Shown here in pieces: positions 34,046 to 42,910 of a DNA stretch of 64,000 nt; positions within the stretch are counted from its first letter, which is position 1; every line of letters starts with the position of its first letter. A program made the position numbers and the translations under genes. The notes beneath the pieces were generated by a model. That model was not told where the DNA came from, searched no databases, and saw only the letters and a list, made by a program, of their open reading frames with translations. Source of the stretch: JBCCBV01 sp039033855 (GTDB lineage Bacteria; Planctomycetota; Phycisphaerae; Phycisphaerales; Phycisphaeraceae); NCBI GenBank assembly GCA_039033855.1, contig JBCCBV010000013.1:1-64000 (forward strand), read 5' to 3'.

Positions 34046-34518
34046 GTTCGCTCTTGCTGCGCACCGCGGTGCGCATGATCTTCCCGCTGACCGTGCTGTT
34101 TTCGCTCTACGTGGCGCTCAAGGGCCACAACGAGCCGGGCGGTGGATTCATCGGCGGGCTCATCGCCGCGGTGGCGCTGGTGATGTACCGCATGGCCATG
34201 GGACCGGCGGCCTTGCACGCGCTGCTGCCGTACCGCACGCCGACCATCGTTTCGGTCGGGCTGGCCATCGCCACGGTGTCGGCGGTCGTCCCGATGGCCA
34301 TGGGGTATGCGCCGCTGCGATCGTGGCACGGCTACGGTCCTTCTATGTTTGGCGAGAAGGTCCACCTGGCCTCGGCCGTGGTGTTTGACACCGGCGTGTT
34401 CCTGGTGGTCGTGGGCATCAGCGTGGGCATGATCACCCGTTTGTCCGAGGAACTCGAAGCGCAATCGCGCGAACGATCCGCCCCGGCGCCGTCGCAATCC
34501 TCGGGGGGCAAGCCATGA
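34042..34518 (+). CDS. mrpB: Mrp antiporter subunit B
   Basis: A 158-aa membrane protein. TM1 is IFPLTVLFSLYVALKG, followed by HNEPGGGFIGGLIAA, the invariant loop of the MnhB domain (G-H-x-x-P-G-G-G-F-x-G-G). Four helices are predicted in total. The tail is short and hydrophilic. Overlaps mrpA and mrpC by 4 nt each. Confidence 0.94.
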   Translation: MSSLLLRTAVRMIFPLTVLFSLYVALKGHNEPGGGFIGGLIAAVALVMYRMAMGPAALHALLPYRTPTIVSVGLAIATVSAVVPMAMGYAPLRSWHGYGPSMFGEKVHLASAVVFDTGVFLVVVGISVGMITRLSEELEAQSRERSAPAPSQSSGGKP

Positions 34519-34973
34519 CCATGGTGCTGGCGATCTGCGTGGCGGTGGTGTTTACCGCGAGCGTTTACCTGCTGTTGTCGCGCGAGCTCAAAGCCGTGGC
34601 GATGGGCGTGTTCCTGCTCGGCCACGCGGCCAACCTGTGCGTGCTGGCGCAGTCGGGCGAGCCGGTGGTGGTCGGCGACGACGGGCTGCTGGCCAGCAAA
34701 CGCCCGCCGATTCTTGGGCAGGGCGAGAGCGCCGCCAACCCGCTGGCCACGCTGGTGGACCCGTTGCCGCAAGCGCTGATCCTGACCGCCATCGTCATCA
34801 GCTTCGGCGTGATGGCTTTTGTGCTGACGCTCCTGGTGGTCACCAGCCGCGCGGCCGAAACGCTCGACACCCACGCCCTGGCGCTCTTGGAAGACGTAGA
34901 CGTGGCAACCCCGCTCTCGGCGGGCGAGCGCCCCGATGAGCCGCACCCCGCACCGGAACCGAGCGCCGCATGA
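34515..34973 (+). CDS. mrpC: Mrp antiporter subunit C (NuoK-like)
   Basis: A 152-aa protein with three TM helices. MGVFLLGHAANLCVLAQSGE matches the NuoK/MnhC second helix with N-L, and DPLPQALILTAIVISFGVMA is the conserved P-Q-A-L-x-L-T-A-I-V-I-x-F segment. The C-terminal tail of about 40 residues is acidic and Pro-rich. ATGA overlaps on both sides. Confidence 0.95.
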   Translation: MTMVLAICVAVVFTASVYLLLSRELKAVAMGVFLLGHAANLCVLAQSGEPVVVGDDGLLASKRPPILGQGESAANPLATLVDPLPQALILTAIVISFGVMAFVLTLLVVTSRAAETLDTHALALLEDVDVATPLSAGERPDEPHPAPEPSAA

Positions 34974-36820
34974 GTGCTAACGCCGTCGGACTGCTGGCGA
35001 TCCTCCCGCTTTGCGCGGGCCTGGCGCAGGTGCTCCTGGTGGGCCACCGCAAGGCCTGCCGCGCGATCGGCGTGGTCAGCCTGCTGGGCATCCTGGGGCT
35101 GGCGCTGGCCGGGCTGCTGACGATCACGCCGTCGGACCCGTCGCAAGCCGCGGGGCTGCTGGTCTCGCAGAGCGGCGACTGGGCGGCGCCCTACGGCATC
35201 ACCCTGGCCTTCGACAGCCTGTCGGGCGTGCTGATCGCCGCGGCGTCGGCCGTAGCGCTCGGCGCGTACCTCCACAGCTTTTCGTCGCTGGCGTACGACG
35301 TCGAACGGCGCTACTTCCACGCGCTCGTGCAGATGCTGATGTTCGGGGTCAACCTGAGCTTCCTCACCGGCGACCTGTTCAACCTGTTCGTCGGCTTCGA
35401 GGTCATGCTCATGGCCAGCTACGGGCTGGTCACGCTGGGGACCACGCGCACGCAGATGCGCCAGGCGTACAAGTACGTGCTGCTGAACGTGCTGGCGGGC
35501 AGCATTTTTCTCATGGCGGCCGGCATGGTGTACGGCATGACCGGCACGCTGAACCTGGCCGACCTGGCCCGCATGGTGGCCGAGGCCGAGGCGTCGCAAA
35601 AAGCCTTTGCGGCCGGGGCGATCTCCGCCGAGCAGGTGCAGACGCTGCCCACGGGCTTTACGCCGTTGGCGGTGCTGCTGCTGATGGTCTTTGCGCTCAA
35701 GGGCGGGTTTTTCCCGCTGTGGTTCTGGCTGCCCGACACCTACCCGACGCTGCCGATCGGCATCGCCGGGCTGTTCGGCGGGCTGCTGACCAAGGTGGGC
35801 GTTTACGCGGTGGCCCGCACGTTCCCCGCGGTGTTCGCCAGCGACGGTCTGGGCGGGTCGGACCGGGCGCTCGCGTGGATCTTGGTGGTGGCCGCGGCGT
35901 TCACGATGTTCTTCGCCGTGCTCGGCGCGGTGTCGCAGGGCCGGGTGCGGCGCATCCTGGCCGTACACGTGATCAGCCAGGTGGGCTATATGGTGTTCGG
36001 CCTGGCGATCGCGCTGTGGGTGCCCCGGGCGCTCGCGGTGGAAGGGTCGTCGATGGCCGGGCTGACCGTAGCCGCCTACGCCATGGCCGGGTGCGTGTTC
36101 TACATGGTCCAGCACATGGTGGTGAAGTGCTCGCTGTTCCTGTGCTGCGGCATCATGGAGATGCACGCCGGCACCGACAAGCTCGACAACCTGGGCGGGC
36201 TGCTCAAGCGCGATACCACGCTGGCGGTGCTGTTCTTCATCGCCGCGATGAGCCTGGTGGGCCTTCCGCCATTGTCCGGGTTCTTTGGGAAGATGGTCAT
36301 CATCCAGGCCGGCTGGCGCGAGCTCTGGCCGCTTTCGGTGCTCGGCCTGCTGACCGGCGCGCTCACCCTGCTGTCGATGCTCAAGATCTGGAGTTACGGC
36401 TTCTGGAACCCGCCCAAGGCACCGGTGGTGAACCCACCCGAGCGCGTGCGCTCCCAAGGGCGTAGCGCGTATGGCGGCGCCGCCCTGCTGGTGGGCCTGG
36501 CGTTGTTCCTGGGCTTCGGCGCCGAGTTGGTGTACCGCGTGGCGCTCCAGGCCGGGACGCAGATCATGGACCGACGGCCGTACATCGAAGCGGTGCTGGG
36601 CGAGCAAGGCCTCGACGCCGTACGCGGGTACGAACTCGCCGTCGAGCAACTCGAAACGCAAGCCGAACCGGCCGTGGCGGATCAGGCCCCGATCGAAGCA
36701 GAGACCGAGCGTGTCGCCTTATCCAATACGCCCACGCCGGCGTTGGAAGCCGATCCGGAACCGCGCGTCTTGCCGACGCTGTCGCTCGCCGAGAACCCCC
36801 GCGGGGAGGCGTCGCCATGA
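34970..36820 (+). CDS. mrpD: Mrp antiporter subunit D
   Basis: A 616-aa NuoM/N-like subunit with about 14 helices. Motifs include LFNLFVGFEVMLMASYGLVTL, ALKGGFFPLWFWLPDTYPTL and a lysine-containing proton channel, and LVGLPPLSGFFGKMVIIQAG. The last 100 or so residues form a charged Ala/Glu/Pro-rich extension (from about 530) not usual in MrpD. Overlaps mrpC and mrpE by 4 nt. Confidence 0.95.
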   Translation: MSANAVGLLAILPLCAGLAQVLLVGHRKACRAIGVVSLLGILGLALAGLLTITPSDPSQAAGLLVSQSGDWAAPYGITLAFDSLSGVLIAAASAVALGAYLHSFSSLAYDVERRYFHALVQMLMFGVNLSFLTGDLFNLFVGFEVMLMASYGLVTLGTTRTQMRQAYKYVLLNVLAGSIFLMAAGMVYGMTGTLNLADLARMVAEAEASQKAFAAGAISAEQVQTLPTGFTPLAVLLLMVFALKGGFFPLWFWLPDTYPTLPIGIAGLFGGLLTKVGVYAVARTFPAVFASDGLGGSDRALAWILVVAAAFTMFFAVLGAVSQGRVRRILAVHVISQVGYMVFGLAIALWVPRALAVEGSSMAGLTVAAYAMAGCVFYMVQHMVVKCSLFLCCGIMEMHAGTDKLDNLGGLLKRDTTLAVLFFIAAMSLVGLPPLSGFFGKMVIIQAGWRELWPLSVLGLLTGALTLLSMLKIWSYGFWNPPKAPVVNPPERVRSQGRSAYGGAALLVGLALFLGFGAELVYRVALQAGTQIMDRRPYIEAVLGEQGLDAVRGYELAVEQLETQAEPAVADQAPIEAETERVALSNTPTPALEADPEPRVLPTLSLAENPRGEASP

Positions 36821-37299
36821 TCGGCCTGCTGCTGATGAACCTGTCGCTGACGATGCTCTGGCTGCTGCTGAACGAGTCGGCCGGCTTCCTGAGCCTGGGT
36901 TTCGGCTTTCTGGTGAGTGCGGTGATCACCTCGGCGCTGGGCGCCGCGGCGGGCCGGCACGGGTACCTGGGCGCGCTGTGGGCCAAGGTGCGCTTCGTGG
37001 GCTACTTCCTGCGGATCCTGGTGCAGGCCAACCTCGAGGTCATGAAAGAAATCCTCACGCCCGGGTTTTCGATGAAGCCGCGCCTGATCCGGTACGAGAC
37101 GCCGGACCTCACGCCCGGGCAGCTGACGGTGCTGGCGTCGGCCATCACGCTGACCCCCGGCACGCTGTCGGTGGATTGCGAAGAGGACGGCACGGCCCTG
37201 TACATCCACGCGATGTACGCCGACGACCCTTCCGCCGCCGTGGCCGAGCTCGACGCGCTCAAGAACCGGATCCTGTTAGACCTTTACCGCGGGTGCTGA
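36817..37299 (+). CDS. mrpE: Mrp antiporter subunit E
   Basis: A 160-aa protein. Two N-terminal helices precede a soluble domain with TPDLTPGQLTVLASAITLTP and GTLSVDCEEDGTALYIHAM, the signature of MnhE (T-L-T-P-G-T-x-x-x-D). MrpE is needed for antiporter assembly. It ends 2 nt before mrpF. Confidence 0.94.
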   Translation: MIGLLLMNLSLTMLWLLLNESAGFLSLGFGFLVSAVITSALGAAAGRHGYLGALWAKVRFVGYFLRILVQANLEVMKEILTPGFSMKPRLIRYETPDLTPGQLTVLASAITLTPGTLSVDCEEDGTALYIHAMYADDPSAAVAELDALKNRILLDLYRGC

Positions 37300-37301
37300 C
37301 C

Positions 37302-37703
37302 ATGCTGCGCTGCTTGCTCCAATCCACGCTCGCTGCCGGCGCTCCGGCCGAGGCCGAGACGGCCAAGCACATCGCCCATTCGGCGTCTGCGATCGAACCG
37401 CTGATCGCCCAGACGCTGGCGCCCATCGGCATCGCCGTGCTGCTGCTGGCGTCGCTGCTTTGCATGTACCGCATCGTGCGCGGGCCGCACCTGGCCGACC
37501 GGGTGCTGGCGGGCGACACCTTCGCCGTGCTGGTGGTCGGCATCGTGGTGCTGCTGGCCGTGGTGCTGGAGAACGACCTGTTTTTCGACGCGGCGCTGGT
37601 CGTGGGGATTCTGGGGTTTGTGAGCACGATGGCGTTCAGCCAGTATATCGGGGATCGTCAGCGCGCCGCCGCCGACGCCGCCTCCGCGGAGGCCACGCCA
37701 TGA
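37302..37703 (+). CDS. mrpF: Mrp antiporter subunit F
   Basis: A 133-aa protein with an N-terminal extension of about 35 residues, then helices AVLLLASLLCMYRIVRGPHLADRVLAGDTF and a third with DLFFDAALVVGILGFVSTMAFSQYI. R-G-P-x-x-x-D-R-V-x-x-x-D matches the MnhF pattern. This is the only junction in the operon without a start/stop overlap on its 5' side (2-nt gap). It overlaps mrpG by 4 nt. Confidence 0.93.
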   Translation: MLRCLLQSTLAAGAPAEAETAKHIAHSASAIEPLIAQTLAPIGIAVLLLASLLCMYRIVRGPHLADRVLAGDTFAVLVVGIVVLLAVVLENDLFFDAALVVGILGFVSTMAFSQYIGDRQRAAADAASAEATP

Positions 37704-38056
37704 GCGCCGTCGTCTGGGCCACCGGGGTCGACGTGCTGGCGATCGCCTTTGCGGTGGTCGGCCTGCTGTTCATGATCGTGGGCACGGTGGGCATCGTGCG
37801 TCTGCCGGACGTGTACCACCGCATCCACGCGGCCAGCAAGTGCACCACGCTGGGGCTGATGGGGCTGCTGATCGCCGCGGCGCTGTTTGTCGGCACCGCC
37901 GAGGTGATGCTCAAAGGCCTGCTGACCATGGCGTTTATCTTCGTGGCGGCGCCGATCGGCTCGCACATCCTGGCCAAGGCGGCGCACCGCGACGGCGCAC
38001 CGCAGTGGACCGATACGCTCGGCGACGAACTGGCAGAAGCCCGCAGCGCCGACTGA
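37700..38056 (+). CDS. mrpG: Mrp antiporter subunit G
   Basis: A 118-aa, three-helix protein. The sequence GLLFMIVGTVGIVRLPDVYHRIHAASKCTTLGL carries the invariant G-x-x-G-x-x-R-x-P-D-x-x-x-R-x-H-A-x-x-K of MnhG. It completes the seven-gene set A-G. Confidence 0.95.
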   Translation: MSAVVWATGVDVLAIAFAVVGLLFMIVGTVGIVRLPDVYHRIHAASKCTTLGLMGLLIAAALFVGTAEVMLKGLLTMAFIFVAAPIGSHILAKAAHRDGAPQWTDTLGDELAEARSAD

Positions 38057-38082
38057 AGCGCGACGCAACGCCCCGGGCACCA

Positions 38083-38099
38083 AGCCCCGATGCGGGGCT
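38083..38099. terminator. Hairpin between convergent mrpG and thuA-like genes
   Basis: AGCCCC-GATGC-GGGGCT is a 6-bp perfect stem 27 nt past mrpG. There is no T-run on either strand, so it is at best a weak bidirectional terminator. Confidence 0.35.
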
Positions 38100-38111
38100 C
38101 GCTGAACGTCC

Positions 38112-38783
38112 CTACCGGCAGGCCCACCGCATACCGCGGATTACGATCTCCAGCGCCTCGGGCACGTCGAAGTCTTTCACCGTGTGCCCCCACGCGGCGC
38201 CGAACACCCGCCCCGCGCCCCAGGACTTGGTCCAGGCGTAAGGCATGACGACATTCTGGTGATACCGAGATGGATCGCCGTGGCCCTGGTCGAACTTCGT
38301 GGTGCAAAGCACCGTGTTGCCCGGGTCGTGGTGGCAGTAGTACTGCTCGGTGTTCGGCAGGACAAAGCCCGACAGCCCCCGGGTAATCGGGTGGTCGGAG
38401 TTGGCGATCTCCACGCGATAGGTGACGTGTTCGTTGCCGGGGTGGGCTACCCACTGGGCGCCGGTCATCCACTGGTACTCGGTGTTGGCGCGGAAGGCGT
38501 CGACCATCCCGCCGTGGAACCCCGCCAGGCCGGCCCCGTTGTGGATCGCAGCGCCCAGGGCTTTCCACTGCGGGTCGCTGATCTCGCCCATGGTCCAGAT
38601 GGGGACGATTAGGTCGACGCGCCGCATCGCTTGGTCGTCGTCGAGCACGGCCAGGGAATCGGCGAGCCGGGCCTGGATGGCGTGCCCTTCCAGCCGCTCG
38701 GCCATCAACTCGGCACACGCTTGAGGGGTGTGGCCGTCCCAGCCGCCGTAGACGATCAGCGCTTGGCGAGGAGATTCGCTCAT
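38112..38783 (-). CDS. ThuA-like domain protein
   Basis: A 223-aa protein with a class I glutamine amidotransferase-like fold as in ThuA (trehalose utilisation). It shows ALIVYGGWDGHTPQACAELM, LIVPIWTMGEIS, GAGLAGFHGGMVDAFRANTEYQWMTGAQWVAHPG and NSDHPITRGL, all typical of planctomycete ThuA proteins acting near sugar dehydrogenases. The exact reaction is unknown for the family. The ATG at 38783 is chosen over one six codons upstream. It lies 30 nt downstream of the nuoC-like gene. Confidence 0.87.
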   Translation of the reverse strand: MSESPRQALIVYGGWDGHTPQACAELMAERLEGHAIQARLADSLAVLDDDQAMRRVDLIVPIWTMGEISDPQWKALGAAIHNGAGLAGFHGGMVDAFRANTEYQWMTGAQWVAHPGNEHVTYRVEIANSDHPITRGLSGFVLPNTEQYYCHHDPGNTVLCTTKFDQGHGDPSRYHQNVVMPYAWTKSWGAGRVFGAAWGHTVKDFDVPEALEIVIRGMRWACR

Positions 38784-38813
38784 AGAAACCACAACCGGCA
38801 AAACGGGTTTGGA

Positions 38814-39404
38814 TTACGCCTCGTCGCGGTCGACGATGCGGTAGTTCTCGCGCTCGCCCCGGCCCTGAATGGGGTAGTCCTTGCGGTGCGGGTGCGCGGG
38901 GAACTGTTCCCAGGTGAGGATGCGCCGCAGGTCGGGGTGGCCATCGAAACGGATGCCGAGCATGTCGAAGACCTCGCGCTCGAGCCACTCGGCACCGGGC
39001 CAGAGGTCTGTCGCGGTGGGCAGGTGCAGCGCGGGGTCGTCTTCGATGCCGTCGGTGGGGATCGACGGGTCGAGCAGGGTCTTCACGAACAGGCGTTTGG
39101 CCTCGGCGCCGCCGGTGAGCCCGGTGCCGACCAGGTTGTAGATGACGCCGAAGCGTCCGGTCGGTCCGCCGGTGCGCGGCGCGGGGTAGTCGAGGTAATC
39201 CACCCCCACCACGTCGGCCAGGTAATCGTACGGCGTGTCCGGCCGGTCCTTGAGGTTCCGCAAGACGTCGTGCAACGCGTCCGGCGTCGCCACCACGGTG
39301 GTCTGGCCGCGGAACTCGGTGGCTTGCAGCCCGGCGTCGGGGAAGGCTTCCTTCAGGCCCGGCAGCGCCGGGTGGTCGAGGTTCGGGGCGGCGGTGGGGC
39401 TCAT
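38814..39404 (-). CDS. nuoC: NADH-quinone oxidoreductase subunit C (30 kDa), isolated
   Basis: A 196-aa protein. The C-terminal signature EREVFDMLGIRFDGHPDLRRIL-TWEQFPAHPHRKDYPIQG carries the complex I 30-kDa motif (E-R-E-x-x-D-x-x-G-x-x-F-x-x-H-P-D-L-R-R-I-L). An N-terminal alpha/beta part precedes it. The protein would sit in the peripheral arm of complex I. No other nuo gene is in the window. Its ATG overlaps the stop of the hypothetical gene upstream (39401-39404). Confidence 0.92.
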   Translation of the reverse strand: MSPTAAPNLDHPALPGLKEAFPDAGLQATEFRGQTTVVATPDALHDVLRNLKDRPDTPYDYLADVVGVDYLDYPAPRTGGPTGRFGVIYNLVGTGLTGGAEAKRLFVKTLLDPSIPTDGIEDDPALHLPTATDLWPGAEWLEREVFDMLGIRFDGHPDLRRILTWEQFPAHPHRKDYPIQGRGERENYRIVDRDEA

Positions 39405-40009
39405 GCGGGGCTCTCGATCTTGGCGGACAACGCGTCGATCACGCCAACCCAGCGGTCGACCGAGCCGTCCCACTCGTACAGCAGCGCGTCGGCCAGGCCG
39501 ACGGTGTCGCCGGCTTCGATCATGCCCTTGAGTTCGCGCAGCTGGTCGAGCAGGTCGTTGACGATATCGGGGATCGACTTGCCGTCGAACCGAAGCGCGT
39601 CAAGGTCGACACCCAACAGCCCCGCGGACTGGCTGGCGGCCTGCTGAACCTGCAGCCAGACCTCGATCGCCGAGCCGACTTTGCGCAGGCCGTCTTGCGC
39701 ACGGTCTTGGCGGAGCAGGTCGGCGGCGTCGGCTTGCAGGGTGCGGGCCTCGCCCAAGCGTTCGCGGACTTGATCGAGGATGCTGAGCGCCAGCGTCTTG
39801 GCGTCGGCGGAGTAGAGGCGCAGGTCGTGGCCGTCGAGCGGTTGTCGGGCGGGGTCGTCCAGGTCGGCTCCGGTGAGCGGCTTGCCGTCCAGGTGAACCT
39901 CGACCACGACGCGTCCGCCCGAGCCGAGCCGTTGGCGTGCGGCTTCGAGCGCGTCGGCCAGGCGGTCGGGAGCAGAATCGAGCGGCTTGTCGTCCAAGAG
40001 AACCGTCAT
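39401..40009 (-). CDS. Hypothetical protein, helical, coupled to nuoC
   Basis: A 202-aa acidic soluble protein starting at the ATG at 40009. The N-terminal 60 residues look alpha/beta (VVVEVHLDGKPLTGADLDD). The remainder is mostly helical with heptad-like Leu spacing (ALSILDQVRERLGEARTLQA). No known domain recognised. It is coupled to nuoC by a 4-nt overlap, but a complex I link is only inference. Confidence 0.7.
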   Translation of the reverse strand: MTVLLDDKPLDSAPDRLADALEAARQRLGSGGRVVVEVHLDGKPLTGADLDDPARQPLDGHDLRLYSADAKTLALSILDQVRERLGEARTLQADAADLLRQDRAQDGLRKVGSAIEVWLQVQQAASQSAGLLGVDLDALRFDGKSIPDIVNDLLDQLRELKGMIEAGDTVGLADALLYEWDGSVDRWVGVIDALSAKIESPA

Positions 40010-40131
40010 GTGTGGCAATATAGGCGGGATTGCTCGGGTCGGCGGGCCCGCGAAGGCAGGCCGATCGCGCGATCGACGCCGTGGCGCGGAGATTTCCGGG
40101 CGTCGCCGCAACCGCCGGGTAGGATTGGACC

Positions 40132-40686
40132 ATGGGAACGGACCCCACTGCGCTGCGTCGATGTCTGGTTCTAACTGCGCCGCAAGGCGAACCGCCCACG
40201 GTCTTGCTCGAGGCGCTCGACCGCCGATCGGCCGAGGTCTGCCAAGCCCGGGACGCCCCCGGCGCCATGGTGGAGTTGGCCCACGGGCCTGCGGAGGTGC
40301 TGGTGGTGGTCGAACCGCAGCATTCGACGGTGGTCGACGAACTCGTGGACGCCGTGCGTCGTTACCACCCTCAGACGGCGCTCTGGCGGTTCGGGCAGCA
40401 AGACGGCTCCCCGCGATTGAGCGAGTTCGATCCGCCGCAGCGGGCGCACTCGGTTGCCCAGGCGCCGGCCCCGCCGGTGCAGAACGGCCCCGACCCGCGC
40501 GAGGCCCTGCGCGACCTGCTGACGCCCAGCCCCGACACGGCCGCCGACCCGTTCGGGGAAGACGGGCCGGCCTGGATCAGCCAAGAGGAATTGGCCATGC
40601 TGCTGGGCACCGAACCCGCCTCGTTGAAGCCGCCTCAGAACGGCCAAGCCGACCCGTTCGGCGGAAGACTGGCCGCGGAAGGCTGA
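40132..40686 (+). CDS. Hypothetical protein with pseudo-receiver-like N-terminus
   Basis: A 184-aa protein. Residues 9-110 alternate hydrophobic strands and helices (CLVLTAPQGEPP, EVLVVVEPQHS, TALWRF) as in response-regulator receivers, but no phospho-accepting Asp is in the expected strand end. The C-terminal part is Pro/Asp-rich with a duplicated ADPFG motif around residues 140 and 175. It is followed 61 nt later by the GGDEF gene, which has a similar N-terminal architecture. No function is assigned. Confidence 0.62.
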   Translation: MGTDPTALRRCLVLTAPQGEPPTVLLEALDRRSAEVCQARDAPGAMVELAHGPAEVLVVVEPQHSTVVDELVDAVRRYHPQTALWRFGQQDGSPRLSEFDPPQRAHSVAQAPAPPVQNGPDPREALRDLLTPSPDTAADPFGEDGPAWISQEELAMLLGTEPASLKPPQNGQADPFGGRLAAEG

Positions 40687-40747
40687 CCCCGCCGCCGGGC
40701 CCAGATCAAGACCCGTCAAGGAGCCGGCCGTTCGGCCGCGCGTGCGT

Positions 40748-42196
40748 ATGACCGACCCATCCCTCGCCACCAACGCCCCCGCGAGGGGCGCGAGCGCGAC
40801 GCCCGTTGCGATCGGACGACGCATCCTGGTGGTGCGCGACCCGCAACTCGGCGAGCGCGTCCGGGCCGCGGTGCACACGTCGAGCCTTTCGGCCGAGGTG
40901 GCGGCGGTGTCGGGCTTCCTCTCGGCGATGGGCGAGTCGGTCACCCAACGGTTCGACGCGGTGGTAGGCCCGGTGGACGCCATGCCGGACATGATCGAAT
41001 CGACCGCCAACGCCCTGCAAAGACTAGCGCCGCACGCACGTCTGGTGGCGACGATCCGTGTTGGACAAGAGGTGCTGGGCGAGCGTGCGAAAGCGGCCGG
41101 CTTCGACGCGGTGCTGACCGAACCCGCCGAGCCTTCGTCGTTGTTGGAGGCATTGGGAATGGTGCCCAAGCCTGCGCCGGCCAGCGCAGCGTCGGCGCCC
41201 GCGAACGAACGGCCGACCCCTACGGAAACCGCGCCGACCTCCCCCTGTGCTTCGACCAAACAGGACAACGCAACCGAGCCCAAGCCGTCTCGGGTGTCGG
41301 CCGATATGCCGGGCGACGACGAGCGGTTGCTCGACGCGATGCTGGGCGGCGCCGGGAGCCTGCGCGAAACCGCGGTGGCCCTGGCCGGTCAGCGGTTCGA
41401 CCTGCCGGGTCTGACTTGGAGCGACGCCGAGCCTGCCTCGGCCGACGCCGATACGCCCATCACCTCCGCCTTGGTGGCGCATCAAGGCCAATCGCTGGGG
41501 TGGCTGGTGCTGACCGACGGCGACGCCGGGCTCGAAGAACACGGCGAGGCCATGGCCCGCGCCGCGGCGTGGCTCGGCCGCTGGCTGACGCTCGATCGGC
41601 GCATGGCCCAGCTGCAAGACCTGTCGATGCGCGACGAGCTGACCGGCGCGTGGAACCGGCGGTACTTCAACCGGTTCCTCGAACGCATCCTCGAACGCGC
41701 CCGCAGCGAACGCCAGCAGGTGACGGTGATGGTCTTCGATATCGACGACTTCAAGCTCTACAACGACCGGTTCGGACACGCCACGGGCGACGAGATTTTG
41801 CGCGAGGTGGCCCGGCTGATGCAGTCGTTGGTGCGCGACCACGACGTGGTGGCCCGGATCGGGGGCGACGAGTTCGCCGTGATTTTCTGGGACCACGAAG
41901 CGCCCCGCCGACGCGGCTCGAAGCACCCCGCCGACGTGCTGGCCATCGCCAAGCGTTTCCAGGCCGGCGTGTGTGCGCACCGGTTCCCGAAGTTGCTGAA
42001 CCAGGCCAAGGGCACGCTCACGATCTCCGGCGGCATCGCCAGCTACCCGTGGGACGGCATGACGCCCGACGTGCTGCTCGACCGCGCCGACCAGATGGCG
42101 CTGCAGAGCAAACGCCAAGGCAAGAACGCCATCACCGTCGGGCAAGACGCGGCGCTGACCCGGGTGGACGGCCCGTCGCCGAACGTGGACGACTGA
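40748..42196 (+). CDS. GGDEF diguanylate cyclase with pseudo-receiver N-terminus
   Basis: A 482-aa protein, ATG at 40748 (a GTG two codons earlier is possible). Residues 20-140 look like a receiver (RRILVVRDPQLGERVRAAV, ARLVATIRVG, FDAVLTEP) without a clear phospho-Asp. A Pro/Ala/Thr-rich linker (about 140-185) and a GAF-like region (190-275) follow. The GGDEF domain (about 285-470) has DELTGAWNRRYF, GGDEF at 372-376 and an intact inhibitory I-site R363-D-H-D366 five residues upstream. It should make c-di-GMP from two GTP with product inhibition. The nearest potential effector in the window is the PilZ protein at 30389. Confidence 0.9.
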   Translation: MTDPSLATNAPARGASATPVAIGRRILVVRDPQLGERVRAAVHTSSLSAEVAAVSGFLSAMGESVTQRFDAVVGPVDAMPDMIESTANALQRLAPHARLVATIRVGQEVLGERAKAAGFDAVLTEPAEPSSLLEALGMVPKPAPASAASAPANERPTPTETAPTSPCASTKQDNATEPKPSRVSADMPGDDERLLDAMLGGAGSLRETAVALAGQRFDLPGLTWSDAEPASADADTPITSALVAHQGQSLGWLVLTDGDAGLEEHGEAMARAAAWLGRWLTLDRRMAQLQDLSMRDELTGAWNRRYFNRFLERILERARSERQQVTVMVFDIDDFKLYNDRFGHATGDEILREVARLMQSLVRDHDVVARIGGDEFAVIFWDHEAPRRRGSKHPADVLAIAKRFQAGVCAHRFPKLLNQAKGTLTISGGIASYPWDGMTPDVLLDRADQMALQSKRQGKNAITVGQDAALTRVDGPSPNVDD

Positions 42197-42226
42197 ACCG
42201 CCCGCGGTGCGTAAAGAGCTTGGGGC

Positions 42227-42826
42227 TCAGCCTTCGTCTGGATCAGCTTCGTCGTCTTCGCGACGCGACGGCGCAAACGCAAAGCCCCCGGCCATGCACA
42301 ACCCGGCCGCAACGAGCAAGCCCCAGCGCGAATCGCCGGTGGTCAGCCGGTGCATGCGGGTGTCGGGCGCGACGTACTCGGGCAGCGCCTCGGGCGGCGC
42401 GGGCTCGATCCAGGCCCGCGGGCCGGCGTCGGGGTCGGGCTCAAAGCCGGGGTCGAACCCGGTGAGCGAAGGCACCAGCGGGCGGACCGGGTCCATCTCG
42501 GCGGGGACCACGCGGAGTTCGTCGAGCATCAGCCGCCGCATGACGGCCGGGTCTTGCGCCTGAATCGCCTGGACCAGATGCTCGTGCTGAACACGCCGGT
42601 CGGCGAGGTGTTCGGCCTCGGCCCGCAACGATTGCACGTCGCGCGCGGCTTGGCCGTTGGCCCGGACCTGCGGGGCCAAAGTAGCGATGGCGGCCACTGC
42701 CACCCCGCCCACCAACAGCAGCCAACCCGGCGCCGCCTCAACAAACCGGCCCAGCGGCGACGCGGGCCCGCCCTCGGCCTCGGCCGAGTCTGTAACTGCA
42801 ACGGATCTGGGGCGACGCAAGGCCAT
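42227..42826 (-). CDS. Hypothetical membrane protein with two TM segments
   Basis: A 199-aa protein. TM1 (about 32-52, GWLLLVGGVAVAAIATLAP) is followed by a coiled-coil-like periplasmic region (RDVQSLRAEAEHLADRRVQHEHLVQAI), a Pro/Asp-rich stretch and TM2 near the C-terminus (GLLVAAGLCMAGGFAFA) with an acidic tail. No known family recognised. Convergent with the GGDEF gene and divergent from miaB. Confidence 0.68.
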   Translation of the reverse strand: MALRRPRSVAVTDSAEAEGGPASPLGRFVEAAPGWLLLVGGVAVAAIATLAPQVRANGQAARDVQSLRAEAEHLADRRVQHEHLVQAIQAQDPAVMRRLMLDELRVVPAEMDPVRPLVPSLTGFDPGFEPDPDAGPRAWIEPAPPEALPEYVAPDTRMHRLTTGDSRWGLLVAAGLCMAGGFAFAPSRREDDEADPDEG

Positions 42827-42910
42827 GCCCAAAACATCGGCCGGCCCGGCGGCCTCGCGTGATTTCGTTGGCGTGACGCTCCGGAAGGCCTACATTGCCC
42901 GGCTCGAACC

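Noticed and set aside
34565..36661. A 698-codon minus-strand frame opposite mrpC and mrpD
   Set aside because: It is a His/Gln/Arg-rich artefact of GC-rich codons; the plus strand encodes the conserved Mrp subunits.
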